64,000 nt of DNA from Gnetum montanum (lineage: Eukaryota; Streptophyta; Gnetopsida; Gnetales; Gnetaceae): the NCBI GenBank assembly GCA_015680685.1, contig MNCI01011411.1:96679-160678 (forward strand), written 5' to 3'. Shown here piece by piece: positions 11,124 to 25,000 of the stretch (its first letter is position 1; each line of letters begins with the position of its first letter). A program made the translations under genes and the position numbers. A model generated the notes under the pieces. It ran no database searches and was not told the origin of the DNA. It saw only the letters and a list, made by a program, of their open reading frames with translations.

Positions 11124-12003
11124 TGATGAGTCGTTTGGTTGGCCACATTGATGGGATCCCATCAACGGGATCCTGTCGACTTAGGGTTTGACCTATTGAT
11201 GCGTACCTATCGATGAGGTTTTCTATTTTGCCTATAAATACATGCTCACCAACCGCATTTATGGCATAAGTGAAATAATTGTAGCAAAGCTCTTGTAGTT
11301 TTATCATTTAGAAGTTAGATTATTTTTCTAAGTGCCTGCAATAGGAGTTAAAAAGTGTACATATCTTTATTCAAGCATTGTTCTACCTGAGCATGGTAGT
11401 GTGTGTTGCAATAAAGATGAGCTTTTTGATAAACCTTGCAGCACTTTGAAATAGATTAATTATTTCCTGTATGCATTTACTATTTTAAGTAACTTTCTTT
11501 AATGCTTTAAGTAATTCAATAATTAATTAAGCTATACTAAGCTAAGTTAAATAACAATTAATTAAGCACATAATTATGACCACTTCGAGCATATGCTTAG
11601 CACTTGGTAATCCTAGTAATGTGTAATGTTTAGTAACCTAGTAGCATTAAATGTGTTTAGGATGTGTACAACAAGTGGAAACGGATGCTTATGTTAGGAT
11701 TACTCAAATGTTAGCTAGTTAGATTAAATTAGTAATTAAATTATTTTATTCATCATTCTTTATTCTTAGGAGACTTAGAACGTAAAACATAAAAAATGAT
11801 AAAAATCATATGCCTTGGTTGCACTTAACCATACCTTTACATTTCACAAGTGTAATTGGAAAGACAATGATTGCAATGGTTAGTTTCACTTCCTAGAGAC
11901 CAATGTACTTAGAAGGTTAAAAGTCCATAGAATTCGACCGGATCACACATAAATGCTTAGTGATTCATATGGTTGGGTGTATGGTCTACTTGCCACTCAT
12001 TAG
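11124..12003 (+). repeat. LTR of the Athila-like family (3' LTR of copy 2)
   Basis: It starts TGATGAG after the tract GGGGGTA and ends near 'cttgccactcat'. TATA box TATAAATA is at 11233-11240. It is about 880 bp, against 960 bp for the LTR at 6552. It is followed by 'tagtgctattgctttctta', which weakly resembles a decayed primer-binding site of the family (52448-52465), so another internal region may once have followed. The next 650 bp (12004-12650) hold nothing I can assign. Confidence 0.65.
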
Positions 12004-12649
12004 TGCTATTGCTTTCTTACTTTGATACAAATATTGGTATTAAGCCACAACCTTTATCTTGAATTTTTTTGCTATTTTAAGTTTAAGTATGGATGTTGAA
12101 AACTGAGATATATTTTGCTAGGACTGGGTTCTTCCTTCCTACTAATAATTGATTTTCTTAACTTATTTTTTTCAAAGTATCAATTATAAGGTTGTACACG
12201 TGAGTAAACAATTCTAAAATTGGGAAATATCAAATCCTATATATATATATTAAAAATAAAATTACAAAGTACAAAAGTAGAGGAATATTGTAGAGAGGAG
12301 AAACTCCACATCAATAAAAAGAAAAGGCCTAACTATTTTGGGAATGCCTTTTTAGATTTTCATCCTGACAACTAATTTTGAAAAACCTTCCCTCTGGGGT
12401 GGGAAACTAGACATTCCATGAAAAGAATAACATTGAATAGAGGATGAGGAAACCCCCACCTTGTCAATAAAATCAACATTATCAAAAGATGTTATCTCCA
12501 TATCTTGACCAATAGTTGCAAACAAATTATTAGCAGTTAAAATATTTTGAACATGTTGTTCATTCTAAAGATTTAGCATGTAACTGCTCATAGATAGACT
12601 TCCTTGATGTTTTTTATTATGAAGAACCAGTTGAAATCCATCTAAATCA

Positions 12650-13600
12650 ATAATATGATTTTGTGAAACCTAAGGAACATATATTTATTTCCCTTTAATC
12701 ATTGAAGAATTTTTTGAAACTAATTTCATCAAAATCTTCCTTGGAGATATATTCTATTGAACAACAGTAAAAGAAAAAGGGGTGGGCTAACCATTAAAAC
12801 GTTAGTAGAAGAAATCATCTCAAGATTTATAGTATCTATAGAGAAAACCTTAGCAAGATCTATAACATTTGCATAAGAAACCTTAGTAACATTTATAGTA
12901 GCTTGTTGTTGATGTACTTGCATTACCTTTTTCTATAGCATAAAAGAATATGAATTAAACATGTGATCCTCTTGATGACAATAGTGACATGACTTTAGAA
13001 GATTGTAATAAACAACCTTCTATGGATAATTAATTCCACTAGCATGTAGAAGAATTTCTCGCTTTAGCAAATCAAGATCCATTTCAATTATATATCAAAT
13101 TCTACAAAAACCACTAGTTATAATGAGGGTGTTAGAATGCTTGGTTAGCCCAATAAGAGAGACAATATCTTTTTCAACTTTTTGAAAAATTAATAGAAGA
13201 TTTGATAATTCAACAAAATAAGAAACCTTTCAAAATTTAGGAGATGTTGAATTAAAAGAGGAAGCCCAATTTTGAATAATCAATAAAGCATGATGATGAT
13301 TGAAAACACCAATATCAAGGGCCTTATATATTTGTCAAATAAACAAATTCTACTAGTAAAAATGAGTTTGACAAATAATGAGCATGGACAATATCCCAAC
13401 CTCAATATTTCTAAATCAAATTTAAATGATTCAAAAAAATTTGAGGAATGAGATAAATAACCTAGAATTTACATGAAAACATACCTTCTAAGAAATTTCC
13501 TAAGTAATAGATTCATATAAATCGTTAGGCAATTTGTAGAAAGACAAATAAGTAGTAGTTCTACTTGAAGGATTACTTATTGAATTTGGCATCATTACAT
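12650..13600 (-). pseudogene. Decayed LINE ORF1 (plant L1 type, with CCHC-like knuckle)
   Basis: Read on the minus strand from about 13590, this stretch gives pieces in the order expected for a plant L1 ORF1. First comes a nucleic-acid-binding N-terminal part. Then comes a line like 'ICYIIEMDLDLLKREILL' near 13090-13040, the position where plant L1 ORF1 proteins read RVCVEVDL. Then comes a tyrosine/asparagine-rich stretch leading to a zinc-knuckle-like C-x2-C-x4-H with the last Cys lost (CHYCHQEDH, near 12995-12965). The region downstream to about 12300 is Ser-rich with no domain I recognise. Several stops and frameshifts are present. No endonuclease or reverse transcriptase follows, so only a fragment remains. 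Confidence 0.45.
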
Positions 13601-13849
13601 AAAACATCAATACCAAATAGTTCTAAAATTGGAAAGGTTTTTTTTTCATATATATTTTTCAATGATGTTTACTTAGTGTCAAGCTTGTGACATACTTGAA
13701 TTTTCTTGGCTCATTATCAATATTTTTTTGGGGTCCAACATCCATATCCTATGGGCATATTGTGATGTTCCACTTGGGTTCTACTAAAATACTCATGTAT
13801 AGCCTATTGTTATGATTAAATTTTACTAAAGTATCATATTAATTATATG

Positions 13850-15160
13850 ATCTAAGAGTAGGTGTTAACCTAGTGGTAAGACTCTTAATTTGAATGCTCC
13901 AAGTTATGGAATTAGTTCTAGTTTTAATTTGACTATATGTCTTAGGGCTAAATATTTTTAAGAGGCAAGTTTTGGGTTCCAAAACTCCTCCATAAATTTA
14001 AGCCACACTTAAAGCATATTTATGTATTATGTAATCATAATAAGATATTAGCCTAGTAGTATGGATGTTAGAATCCAAAACCATTAAAACATATGTATAC
14101 CCCAATATAAATAGTCCACAAAGAACTTTATAACTCAACATTATCCACCAAAATCAAATGCATAACTTAGAGTTTCTAAATCAATAGCATTAGCCTACTC
14201 GTAAGACTTTTGATTTAGAAGCTCCAAGTTATGGGTTCAATTTTAATGCACAATGATAAGTTATAAGGTTCTAATGTGGCTATATGTATTAGGGGTGAAT
14301 ATGTTTTATGTAAATTATACAAAAGTATCATGTTAGCCATATGTCTTAGAGGCATGGTTAATAAAAGTTTCAATTGTAAGTGCCTCCCCTGATTTGTAGC
14401 TTTTACAGCTCCTAAAGCCTTCCCTTAAATTGAATTGGATTGATAGATTAGCAATTGTGTATTACATCATTTATTCTTTACAAATGTTGTACTATATATA
14501 CATATACATCGAAGAATATTCTAAAGTTTCGTCACACTTGTTAGCTCATTATATTGTTAAGCAAGAGGTTGCTAGTTTGAGTGACACTTCAAGCCTCATG
14601 ATATTCCTCTATGATTCTTCTAGTGTATCATATTGGCTATATGTTTTGGGGTATATCATAGTCAAATTATTTTAAGTTCCAATGTCCCCCCTCCCTAATG
14701 TATATATAAGATGATGATGAAGATTGGGGAAATCTAGCAAGGCCATTGCAAATTAGAAGATCAAAACTTTTTCTCCATTCTAATAGTTGTTGACCCATCT
14801 CATATAAACACTAAAGTTTTATACTTTGCATAGCTACTTAATCTTCCCCTAAATTTTCATAGAGTTAAGCAACAAATTGTTAGTCTTATTGGTTCCATTA
14901 AACATAGGTCATCTATTTCAATACCATTTTGTTATTGCAAATGTTTTTTTTATGCGTTAACTATAAAAAAGGAATTAGTATTGTAAGTATACAGGAATAC
15001 TTACATTCAACTAATTACGTATCATAATCTTTCAAACTCTAACAATGAGTTATTAGTCTAGTGGTAAGATTTGATTTGAAAACTTCAAGTTATGGATTCA
15101 ATTTTGGTAGGTAGTATCTTCTATAGTTCTAATTAAATTATATGTCTTGGCTCCCAAAAT
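13850..15160 (+). repeat. Cluster of degenerate SINE-like (tRNA-like) repeats
   Basis: At least three clear and several weaker copies share a tRNA-like head. They have an A-box-like TAGCCTAGTGGTAAGA and, about 35 bp later, a B-box-like GGGTTCAATTTT. Clear copies start near 13875, 14188 and 15052; weaker ones are near 14055 and 14560. Each head is followed after 40-80 bp by 'ctatatgtcttaggg' or a close variant (13945, 14278, 14338, 14637, 15137). The copies run in the same direction at irregular spacing. Apart from a weak 81-codon frame at 14430-14675 there is no coding signal. Confidence 0.45.
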
Positions 15161-16015
15161 AAACTTGGGAATATGAAAAATCAAGCTAATGTAGGAAAGA
15201 GAACAAAATATGTTAAAGTTGAGGATAGGAAAAAATAAGATGACTTAGAGGACAGAAAAAATCAAGCTAAAACCATGCTTAGAAAGGTACAAGCAACATC
15301 ATAGAAGCGTCTATCAATACATTCAAAAAGTGTTGATATGATTAACTCAAAGATCATAAATGATAAGTAGCCTAAAGTTGATGGAAGTGGTTTTCAACAC
15401 AATGTTTTCCTTAGAGCAATGGTGAAAGTAGGGCATAATGTGAATTACATGTTGAAAGAAAGTTGCTATTTCACCATAACTTTCTATTTCTACTCCAAAT
15501 TCATTTATTATTCAAGTTGAAGAATTGAGGTTGATGTTGAAATAAAAACTAGCTTTCTTAAACAAGCTAATTTCCTTTCTTTCCTCCTTTCTTTCCTTTT
15601 TTAAAATCTGTTGTAAAATTATACACCTAAATAACATATTCAAAATTGAAAAGCTTTTCATTTTTTTTACGTGGGTATAGAGTTTCACCTCTTTTATTTT
15701 CGTTGTGGTAGTTAGGTCAGCAATATAAAAATATGAGCATATAAAATCAGGAGCACATCAACACTTTCAATACGCATGCACCATGACGCATGGCATATTC
15801 CCGAAATATTCATAATAATTGGTGTTAGATTTATTATTCAGTAAAATAACGCGCTGTCGCGGAGAAAGCCTGGCTAGGGCAAAGGATTTGGAGAAAACAG
15901 GGAAAACTTCTACGCAGCCGAAGCGCTGCTGAATCGGAGCTGTAATTAGGCGTGGCGTGGATCTCAGCAACCGGATATCGTTCATGGTTCTGCAACTTCG
16001 AAAGGCATCGAGAAA
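15161..16015 (+). promoter_or_regulatory. Upstream region and 5' UTR of the zinc-knuckle gene
   Basis: AT-rich up to about 15760, then a sharp rise in CG dinucleotides (for example 'aacgcgctgtcgcgg' at 15848-15862) running into the first exon, as at many plant gene starts. No single TATA box is compelling. An upstream ATG at 15984 is out of frame with the chosen start at 16016. Confidence 0.45.
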
Positions 16016-19000
16016 ATGCAGCTAAAAGAAGGGCAGTTTTTACCTGTAGGTTCTCCTGAGAATGCCTTGTTGAACGACAATGGCGATTGCATAGACAACC
16101 TCGAACAGCAAGATGACGATGATGCAAATGCGGATTTGAGCCTCGGCGTAGTCGCCAAGGCCAAATCCCAACGCCTTTCTGGGAGCAATCCCACGCCTCC
16201 GGCTTTGCCTTTACATTTTATTTTAACGTCCGACGAGGAAGATGAACGTTCAGATAAGAAAGATTCGTTCGAACCTTTGAAGGCTTTGGATGTCGAGGGG
16301 AAGATAGGCCGTGGCCATGGTGCGGCAGATGAAAACCCTAACCCCAGCCTTAACGGAAGTGAGAGAATTGGGATAAATCCGCAGGTACGTGGTGTTCGCC
16401 TCTATTTTCTTTATTAATTAGGTTCCTTAAAAGAAATTCCAGATAGTTTCATATTGTTTTTTACTTTTTTTTTAAAAAAAATTTCGAACATTCTTTTGTG
16501 ATTGTAGTCTACCGTAGGTTATTTAGAGAGTAGAAATTAAAACATGGAAGACACTCGATACGCAAACTTGAGAAACGATATCTTGTGTCATCTAAGTTTG
16601 AAATACAGAAACGAAAAGGACCACGAAAGAAAATATTGGAGACGAAAAATTGCTTTTTTGCGGATGTTCGTCATGGTTAAATTGTTTTTTATTGCCAGCT
16701 TGAATAGGTGCCCCATTTGCGTGGGGTAAAGAAGGGCAAGCTGAAAGTGTCTTCCTTATAAGAGGGATTTTAGTTCAACTGTCAGTGTTTTGGTTAGGTA
16801 CTAGTATTTTAAGTGGTTCACAATGTTAATGGAAACTGCAAACTGGGAATTTTTATTACATTCAAGTTATCATAAAGGATTTGTTGGATGGCGACAAAGC
16901 CTCAACACATTTTTGAAAAAAGTTGAAAACATCATTGATGTAATACCATAAGGAGATAGGGTCAATTTGAAAGAAAACAATCAGTAGTTTAAAGTTAATA
17001 TTATAAGTCATTTGAATGTGAGCCAAATATGGGCAAGATAAGAAGAGATGATCTTCATCTTCAATGCCTTGTTTGCAGAGTCTGCAAATATGCTATTCTA
17101 TTAGTAAATTGATCCAATGACCCGTCTCAACAAGGAGATGATGAGAGCTCATTTGTGCTCTAGCAATTTGATTCCTTAAATGAATAGGGATAGCTGAGAA
17201 TAGATACCGTTGAGTACTAAATAACAAACCTCCTTTAACAGAATGCAAATAAAAATGTTTTTTTTTCCTGACATGTTTAACCAAAATTTAGCCAAGACTT
17301 TTTCCTTTACAGTCTTTTAAAAGAGCCTTTTGTTTAAAAGAAGATCCCCCGTTTCAATATTCCATTGCTGAAGCTATAATTTTTGTTGGTTCTGTTATCC
17401 ATTCTTTTGTGTAGCATTCATTATCTCTTTAGCATAATTGACTTCCTCCATGTGACGTAACTTCTGAGTATTAGCAATAAATTGGCAAAAGGCTTCAACT
17501 TCAAGAGGAAGCAAATCTGCTTCTATAAGCAAGATATCATATGAAGTCTGCATTTTCACTTGAAATTCATATACAAGAAACTGTTTTTGAACATGCTCTA
17601 ATTTTATTCCAATTATGTGTAGCAAGAGAAGGTCCCTAGGCAACACATTCATATAATAATACGGGTTGGACAAGATTGCAAAAAACATTTTCTTCTAATC
17701 TCTCATGCAAAAATTTGTTTCATACTGCAATTATTTCTTAGAGCAAATAGAGCTTGTATACCACTTGAAACCCTTTGAAATTCAACTCCTAAAGACTTAT
17801 AAGATTCACAAATATCAAGTCTTTTTTCCCCAAGAAAAAAAATTTATAATTTCTATTTCTAGGACCATAAGCTACAATTTTAGTCTTATCCATGTTGGCT
17901 TTCATGCTAGAATGGTTGCAATAGTCATGGAGGATTTGAAGCATGTAATGTAATCCTGTAGTGGATTTTGCAATCAAGGCTACATCATTTGCAAGGAGAA
18001 GCATTTTAAAAGTAATTCATTCACTAATACAACATGGTTAGAGGTAGTTTGCATCCATACCAATTCATCTATAAAGATGCCAAAAAGGGTAGGGGACAGG
18101 GGACAACCTTGTTGAACTCCTACTGAACTATTGATAATTGTTTCTTCTCCAGTAAGATTATATCAATAAGAATGTTAACTATCTTATAAATCCTTTTAGT
18201 AGCAAAAAGGAGATCTTGTGGAATGTTAATGCTATCCAGTCTCTTCCAAAGTTTATCTCCGGCAACATAAATGTAAGCCTTGGAAAAATCAACAAAACAG
18301 ATAAAAGTTTTGTGGTTGGGAATTTTTTGCTTTTTCCACATAATAGCGCAAATTTATTAGATGGTCTACCATAGAATGATTCCTCTGGAAACCTGCTTGC
18401 AACTTGAGCATGAAGAGCTTACATTTCTACCCATGGACTAATTTTAATCTCTAAAATAGTGCTTAGCAGCTTAGTGAGTACTGAATTGATTGCAATCAAT
18501 TAATAATTATTAAGATTTATCCTATCTTCCTGTTTGAAAAGCAAGATTGCCTGACTAGAATACTAAGAGCAATCCAAATCAATGTTCTACCCATTTATTA
18601 AGCAGGTTGCAATTTGCTTTTCACATCATTGTTCTACCCCATTTAATAAGATTTGCATATAGTCCATTGACATCAGCACCTTTCTGAGAGGATAACCTTT
18701 GAATTCCTGCAAAAACGTTATTAAGGAATAACTCAAGAACACTAGAGTTATCTTATAGAGTAGGGGGAGCCTCTTGATTAACAAGGTTATTGAAAAAAGT
18801 CTGAAAAGTAGATAACAGAAAATCCCAACCATTTTTCTGGGGGAGCCTCTTGATTAACAAGGTTATTGAAAAAAGTTTGAAAAGTAGATAACAGAAAATC
18901 CCAACCATTTTGTTGTTTGTCTTGGAAAAAATTCCAAAAGGTTTTTGGATTAGATTTGAGCTCAATGATCATTCTTTCCTGCTCTTCTTTAATGAACTTC

Positions 19001-22000
19001 TTCTTTTAAAATGAATAAGCTTTCTGTAATTCTTTACCATTGAAACTTTCAAATGTGAAGCTAAAATATCTTTACAAGTTGTCGAACAATTGACATGAAA
19101 CCAAGGTTTTCTGCAAATAGGCCTCTTCTTAATTTGCACCTAAGCAGCTATAGATAAAAGAACACTAGTCAAATCTAGCTTACTGTTATTGTTGACCAAC
19201 ATATCAGCCACTCTTGTTTAGAAACATTGATGAAGGTATTTTGTAAGATGACAAGTTCTACATTTTTTGTTGTGAATATGGCAAATTGAAGCAATAATAG
19301 TGAATTTAACATAATGATGAGGAGATTCTGGGAGTTTTTCTCTCACCTGAAAGTTTTTCACTGCATCTATATTATCATGATTAGATAAGCAAAGAGTAAT
19401 AGAAGAGTTACCTTGGTGTCCAATAAAGGTGAAATGAGAGGAAGAAGGAAATTTGTTGATACCATTAAAGATAAAAAAAATCAAAGCAATTCTCATAAAT
19501 GAGTACCTCTCTGATTTGTAACATGATCAGCAGATGATTGTGTGTGAACTAAAAAGAGTTCTTTGCTGAACTTTAAATGAGGATCCCAAACAATACTTTG
19601 GATTTGATTTTATCCAACATGAGCATTTTAATCCCCACAAAGAAAAATTTTACCAAGCTTGGATAATTATGCAATATCTTGGCCCAAGTATTGAAAAGAA
19701 TGCTCTTGTGAAAGATTAGTAGAATTGCAAATAGAAGAATCCCTTGGAGCAAAATAACAAAAAATAATGTAAAGAACTCTTGAAATGCCTTGAACTTTAA
19801 CCCATAAATATTGGTTGGTTCTTGTCATCAACTTTGTGCACCTTAATGAAATGATCTATGGATTTTTTAATTAAACAATTATTGCCGCTATAGGGTCTAC
19901 CCCTTGTATTGGAACACTTATATCTAACAGAAATGATATGAAATTTGGAATACAGATAGTTGGAGAATTTTCTTCTTTCCAAGTTTCAGCAAAAATTAAT
20001 AGATCAAAGTCACCAAAGAAAGTACTAGTATCTAAAATAGCAACTTTATTATCAATCACATGTAATAGAATAAAATCCCTATTTTGGGGGATTTGCCTTT
20101 TCCTTGATGACTGCAACATATTTGGAGTTCAGGTAAGCACTTGTACCTTTAGCACGAGCTTGTTTAACTTTTTGCCATCCTTACTGCTTTTTTGCATACA
20201 CTTTTTTGGTTAGGTTTTCACTAATCCAAATCTGCTGTCCTTTCAAGATGCTTTCGATATGCCAAACCTTATTTCTTCCATACCAATTAGCAAACTTAAC
20301 AAGAATTTGCTGAGGTTTATCCCCTTTCGGACCAAGTCTGTTTCCACTAATAATCTGTGTAAAAGAAATGTGTATTTGATTTGTAAAAAAATCTGGCATG
20401 CCCTGTAGAAAATCCTCATCTTGTTCTTCAGGAATTCACACAATTCAAAGATTCTGAATCTTGTCCCTTTTTCTTTATCTTCATGCATTTTCTGAGTAAC
20501 TATGTCTCGGCCTGAGCAAGCGCTTGTTGTTTTTGATTTAAGAGAATCCAACTTTGATTGTAAAGTATTGATATTATGTTGAACTTGGGTTGCTTCAGTC
20601 TTTTTCAACTCTACGATTATTGGATGGTTTGTACCCTTTTTACCATGGTTTGTACCCTTTTTACCATGGCTTCCACCATGGATTCCAATTGCAGAATCTT
20701 AGATGCCATAGAGTCTAAAGGTGCAACCATGTTAATTCATTTCTTTCATGAAATTGGCAATCTCACTACTGAGCCCCTACTATTTGTTTGTCTCTAAACT
20801 ACTTGAAATGGAATACATTGTTTTTTACTTGGTCTTGGTATACAAATGGGTCAAATCCCTAGCAATCTATTGCTGCTTCAAACAATTTTCTACCTAAGCC
20901 AATCAGATCTACAATGCACCACAAGGGTTTTGATGCCAATTTAGATGCTAAAATGTCAAAAGCCCAAATCCACCAAATTGCTGACAGCCCAAATCACTGA
21001 GTCCTAACTGAAAATTAAACTGTAAATTTAAATATCATCTAATTGGAGCTTTAATAACTCTGAAGTAGTTGTTTTAGATGACTGCATTTGTTTCGTAGAG
21101 ATATAGTGCTTCTCTGTGTATGTATTTAATTTCTTCTCATTTTCCTCTCTGTATTGAAGAAAATATGCCTTTTGTCAGGGAAATGACCACAGTCGAGGTA
21201 TTGTACTGAGAGAGAATGGTGAAACTGCTTCAGGCAAAGAAGGGTCATTTAAAAGGGCAGCTCGCAAGGTACATATCTGAATCTACTTCGCTCAGAAATG
21301 CCATTAGTCTATTAGCTTAATATTTTGTGCAGTGATCAAGTGTTGTTTAATAGTCTTTTTTGGCAATTTATTCTGCAGCAGCGTGGACATCGTTACTTTG
21401 ATATACCTGAAAATAATAAAGAGGATAACTATATAAAACCATGCTACATCTGCGGAGATCTTGATCATGAATTCAGAGATTGTGTGAAGGTTTGTTATTC
21501 CCTCCTTTAGGAATGCAATGGGATGGCAGGTATAACTATATTATGTTTTTGTTCATGTGGTGTAGCCTATACTGGGTGCAACGGATTCTGTAATTGTATC
21601 AATATAAATGTTTTAGTCCTGATGTGAGAATTTCAGAAGCTTTGCAACGCTCTTAAAGATACTTTTTAATTTAAATTATTAGGATAAATTGAACATGTAG
21701 TTGAATGGCATACTGCTTTATCCACACAGATTCATAGATGAGTGCAGACGGAAGCTTTTTTGTGAAACAGTGTATACTGATATGCCATATATTCATGGTG
21801 AAATTCTCTATTGTAGGGTCAAGGTTATTATATTTCTTTGTGTTTAGATTTCGTAATTTTTTTGACATTGTTAAATGCTTTGTTTCTCCATGTTTATCTC
21901 TTATACATTGGGTTATTCAGAGGTAGAGGCTGTTTAAGTTTACAATGTCAAATATTTAGCCCTTACAAATACAGAATTTGTAAACATAATGGTATAAAAG

Positions 22001-25000
22001 ATCATCACCTGGAGCCACAATGCTCATCCCGCCAATTCCAAAAATTTCTTGTCAGCCTGAATCTTGAATCCTAAACTCCTACCTGCAACCTGTTCCTGAA
22101 AATATAGATTTTGGTGCAATTATTTTTTATCTTCATGGATTTATTTTCCTGCTTATTTATAGTGTTAAAGAGGAGTTATGACGTATAGCAAGCTGAAGAG
22201 TTTGTAACACCACCTCAGTCGTAGTTCAAACCTATGACTTCTGGTTGACAAACCAATGAATTCATCTGCATGGATTAGATAGGATAACTCATTTTGTATA
22301 GAATCTTGTACTGTTCTTAATAGCCTAGCAACTGCATATGAATCAATTTTTATATTACATGGGTGCATTTGTGGTCTACAGAGTTGTATCCCAGACGAAG
22401 TGACATTAGAGCACCTAAGTAATCTGCATGCATCTTAATATCTTTGCCACTAGCTGTCTCTGAGTAAAATTTCTTCTCCATTTGCATCACTAAAACTTTT
22501 GCAGTACATTGCTGTTTACCATCTTGTGAATGATGTTAACTGAATCCTTAGGTCCTATTTTTCAATTTCCCATTGTTAAGGAAGGTTCTTCCTTGATAAT
22601 ATTAAACATTTTCTAAGTTATTAGAAGCACTTTTCTTTGAAAATTCTGTTTATTTCTTTAGTTTCCCAGATACATATAACAAATTGAAAATTTGCTTCAG
22701 CCTGTTAAGGTAGCATATCTGCCTGTAACACGAGAAGCCCATGTTCTGTTTGAAATTTCATCGTTAATTCATTAGTCAAAAATTGTTAGCTTTACAATTT
22801 TATTGAAAATTTGTCTTCTTAATTCTCATCCCAAGATTATTGGAATTGTCTCCTTAATTTCCATCTCAAGACTTTTTATCTTTAACTCTTTGGACTGCAT
22901 AGTGATTACAGAGGTAGTCTTCGTTGTATTGCAAATCCAAATATTTGTACATGTGTGCTATGTCAATACTACGGTTGGCTACGCTAAGCTTGCATTTTTC
23001 ATTGTGTTCTATGTACCATAATCTTTGTTTTATTAACCTTGAACTTATATCTGAATGACCGGAAAGTTCATTTAATTTATGCAGTGTAGCTTGTTACCTT
23101 CCACTTGACAGAGATTAAGTCCACATGATTAGCAAACAATAAAATATTCCCATATAGCTGATCTGTTGTTAAGCAGAATGTAGTGCCTGCACCCATTCTT
23201 CTAATTCATCCATAAGAATTCTGAAGGTTGTTGGTGACAATGGGTAACATTGCTGCCATTTTCCGCCATTGTTGAAGTTAGAAGTTTTTGTTCTGTATCT
23301 GTCCTGACATATAGCTAAATGGCAGCCAATAGATTATTATTATTATTATTTTTTGGCACGTTAAGGTTTAAATAGACAATCTGTTTTGATAAATTCTAGG
23401 CAATGCTTTTTTGAACTATTCGAAATTTACATTGTAGGGTCAAAGTATTTTTAATTTCTACCCTTTTAAGGGAATTGAATCATATAACCTATTTGAAGAT
23501 ACTCTATGCAATGCCTTTGTTGACATTCGATAGGAATGCAAACTTGAAAATATCAACCAATGTTTTCAAAGAAATTCCTAGATTGTGTATTTGCAGTAAT
23601 GAATTTATATGAAAAGTATATTTTAACAAGATGGCCCGTGCCCTCTTCTCATATTAAAAAAATTATTGATATGCATCAAACAAGCCCAAGGCAACCAATA
23701 CCATATCTGCAACTTAGATCAAGTCCTTTGGTGTGTGCATAATTTTTAAGTTTACAACCTGTGCTAGCGAAATTCATTTCCTGTTATTATAATGAGACTG
23801 GAAATTGTAACCAGCATGATGACTTACTGGTAATGGTTAATGGTACTGGCCTGTGCATGCTCTGCGGTAGCCAGCTAATTTGGAGTAAACTGCTAAGATT
23901 TGTACAGAAACCTAAGCGCTGCATTGCCCACTTTCCTAGAAATTCTTGAGGCTGCATTTTAAGCATCCCGGGGTATTTTTAATATGACAAATCCAACTCC
24001 ATAGATTTATATTTTAGGGATTATGCTGCCTCTTGGGAGTCCATGGCATTTCTAGATGGCCAAAATTAGCATGAATTTGTAGCATGTTTTTTCCTTTTTG
24101 GCTACTTGAAATTAAAAGCATTAAGCTCCCTGACTTCTAAAACTGATTAACCATGCCTTACGATCTTCTTTGCACAGGAACACTCCAAAACGAGGGTGTG
24201 CTAACACTATTTTCATTCTCCTATGTTTCCTTTCTAACAGTAGAATTATCAGATTCGATTCTCATCTTATCAACTTGTGTTTTGTTAGTGTATAGATTTG
24301 TATTTTGTTGGTGTGTTTGTTGATCCGTTATGCTTGTCGTTTTGTAACTCGATACTGTATTTCTGTTCTACAGGCCATGCAGTGCACCATCTGCAATAGG
24401 ACCGGTCATCGTCATAAGAATTGTCCTACTAAAAACTCCAGAGGTGAATTGAGCAGTGACAAATCTTTGCTGTGTCTTTTATGTGGTCTGCGTGGACATG
24501 TCATGACTTCTTGCAGGAACGGCTACAAACCAGAGGATCTGAAGGTTGGTCCTTTTTGATTTTAAGACTTACTATATCCATTAACCTTTTATGTTCTTGA
24601 TAGAGATAGGATAATTGGTTGATGAATTTCTCTGGAAAGTCATGCACAATTGCTTCGTCTATCTGAAAATCAGGAAGTACAATGCTATGTCTGCAAACAG
24701 TTTGGGCATTTATGTTGCATTGATATAATTGATGACTGTACAAGAGAGATCTCATGTTATAACTGTGGAGAAGCAGGCCACCTCGGTGAGGTAACTGTGG
24801 TCAATGTGTCTTGTTCGTTATCATTACCATCTAAAATACGTGTTTTTTAATCCTTGGCGTCCACTTGTTTAAAATTCAAAGACCTTATCTAAATCTTAGT
24901 ATTGTTACATGATTATCTTTTTTCGCTAGGGTTGTGGAAAGAGCAGGAGTGGAAAGAATTTCAAAACATGCTTCATATGTGGAGAAGCGGGGCACGTTTC

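Noticed and set aside
22165-22368. Minus-strand 67-codon frame and tRNA-like B-box in intron 3
   Set aside because: The B-box-like word alone is not enough for a tRNA or SINE call, and the frame shows no domain.
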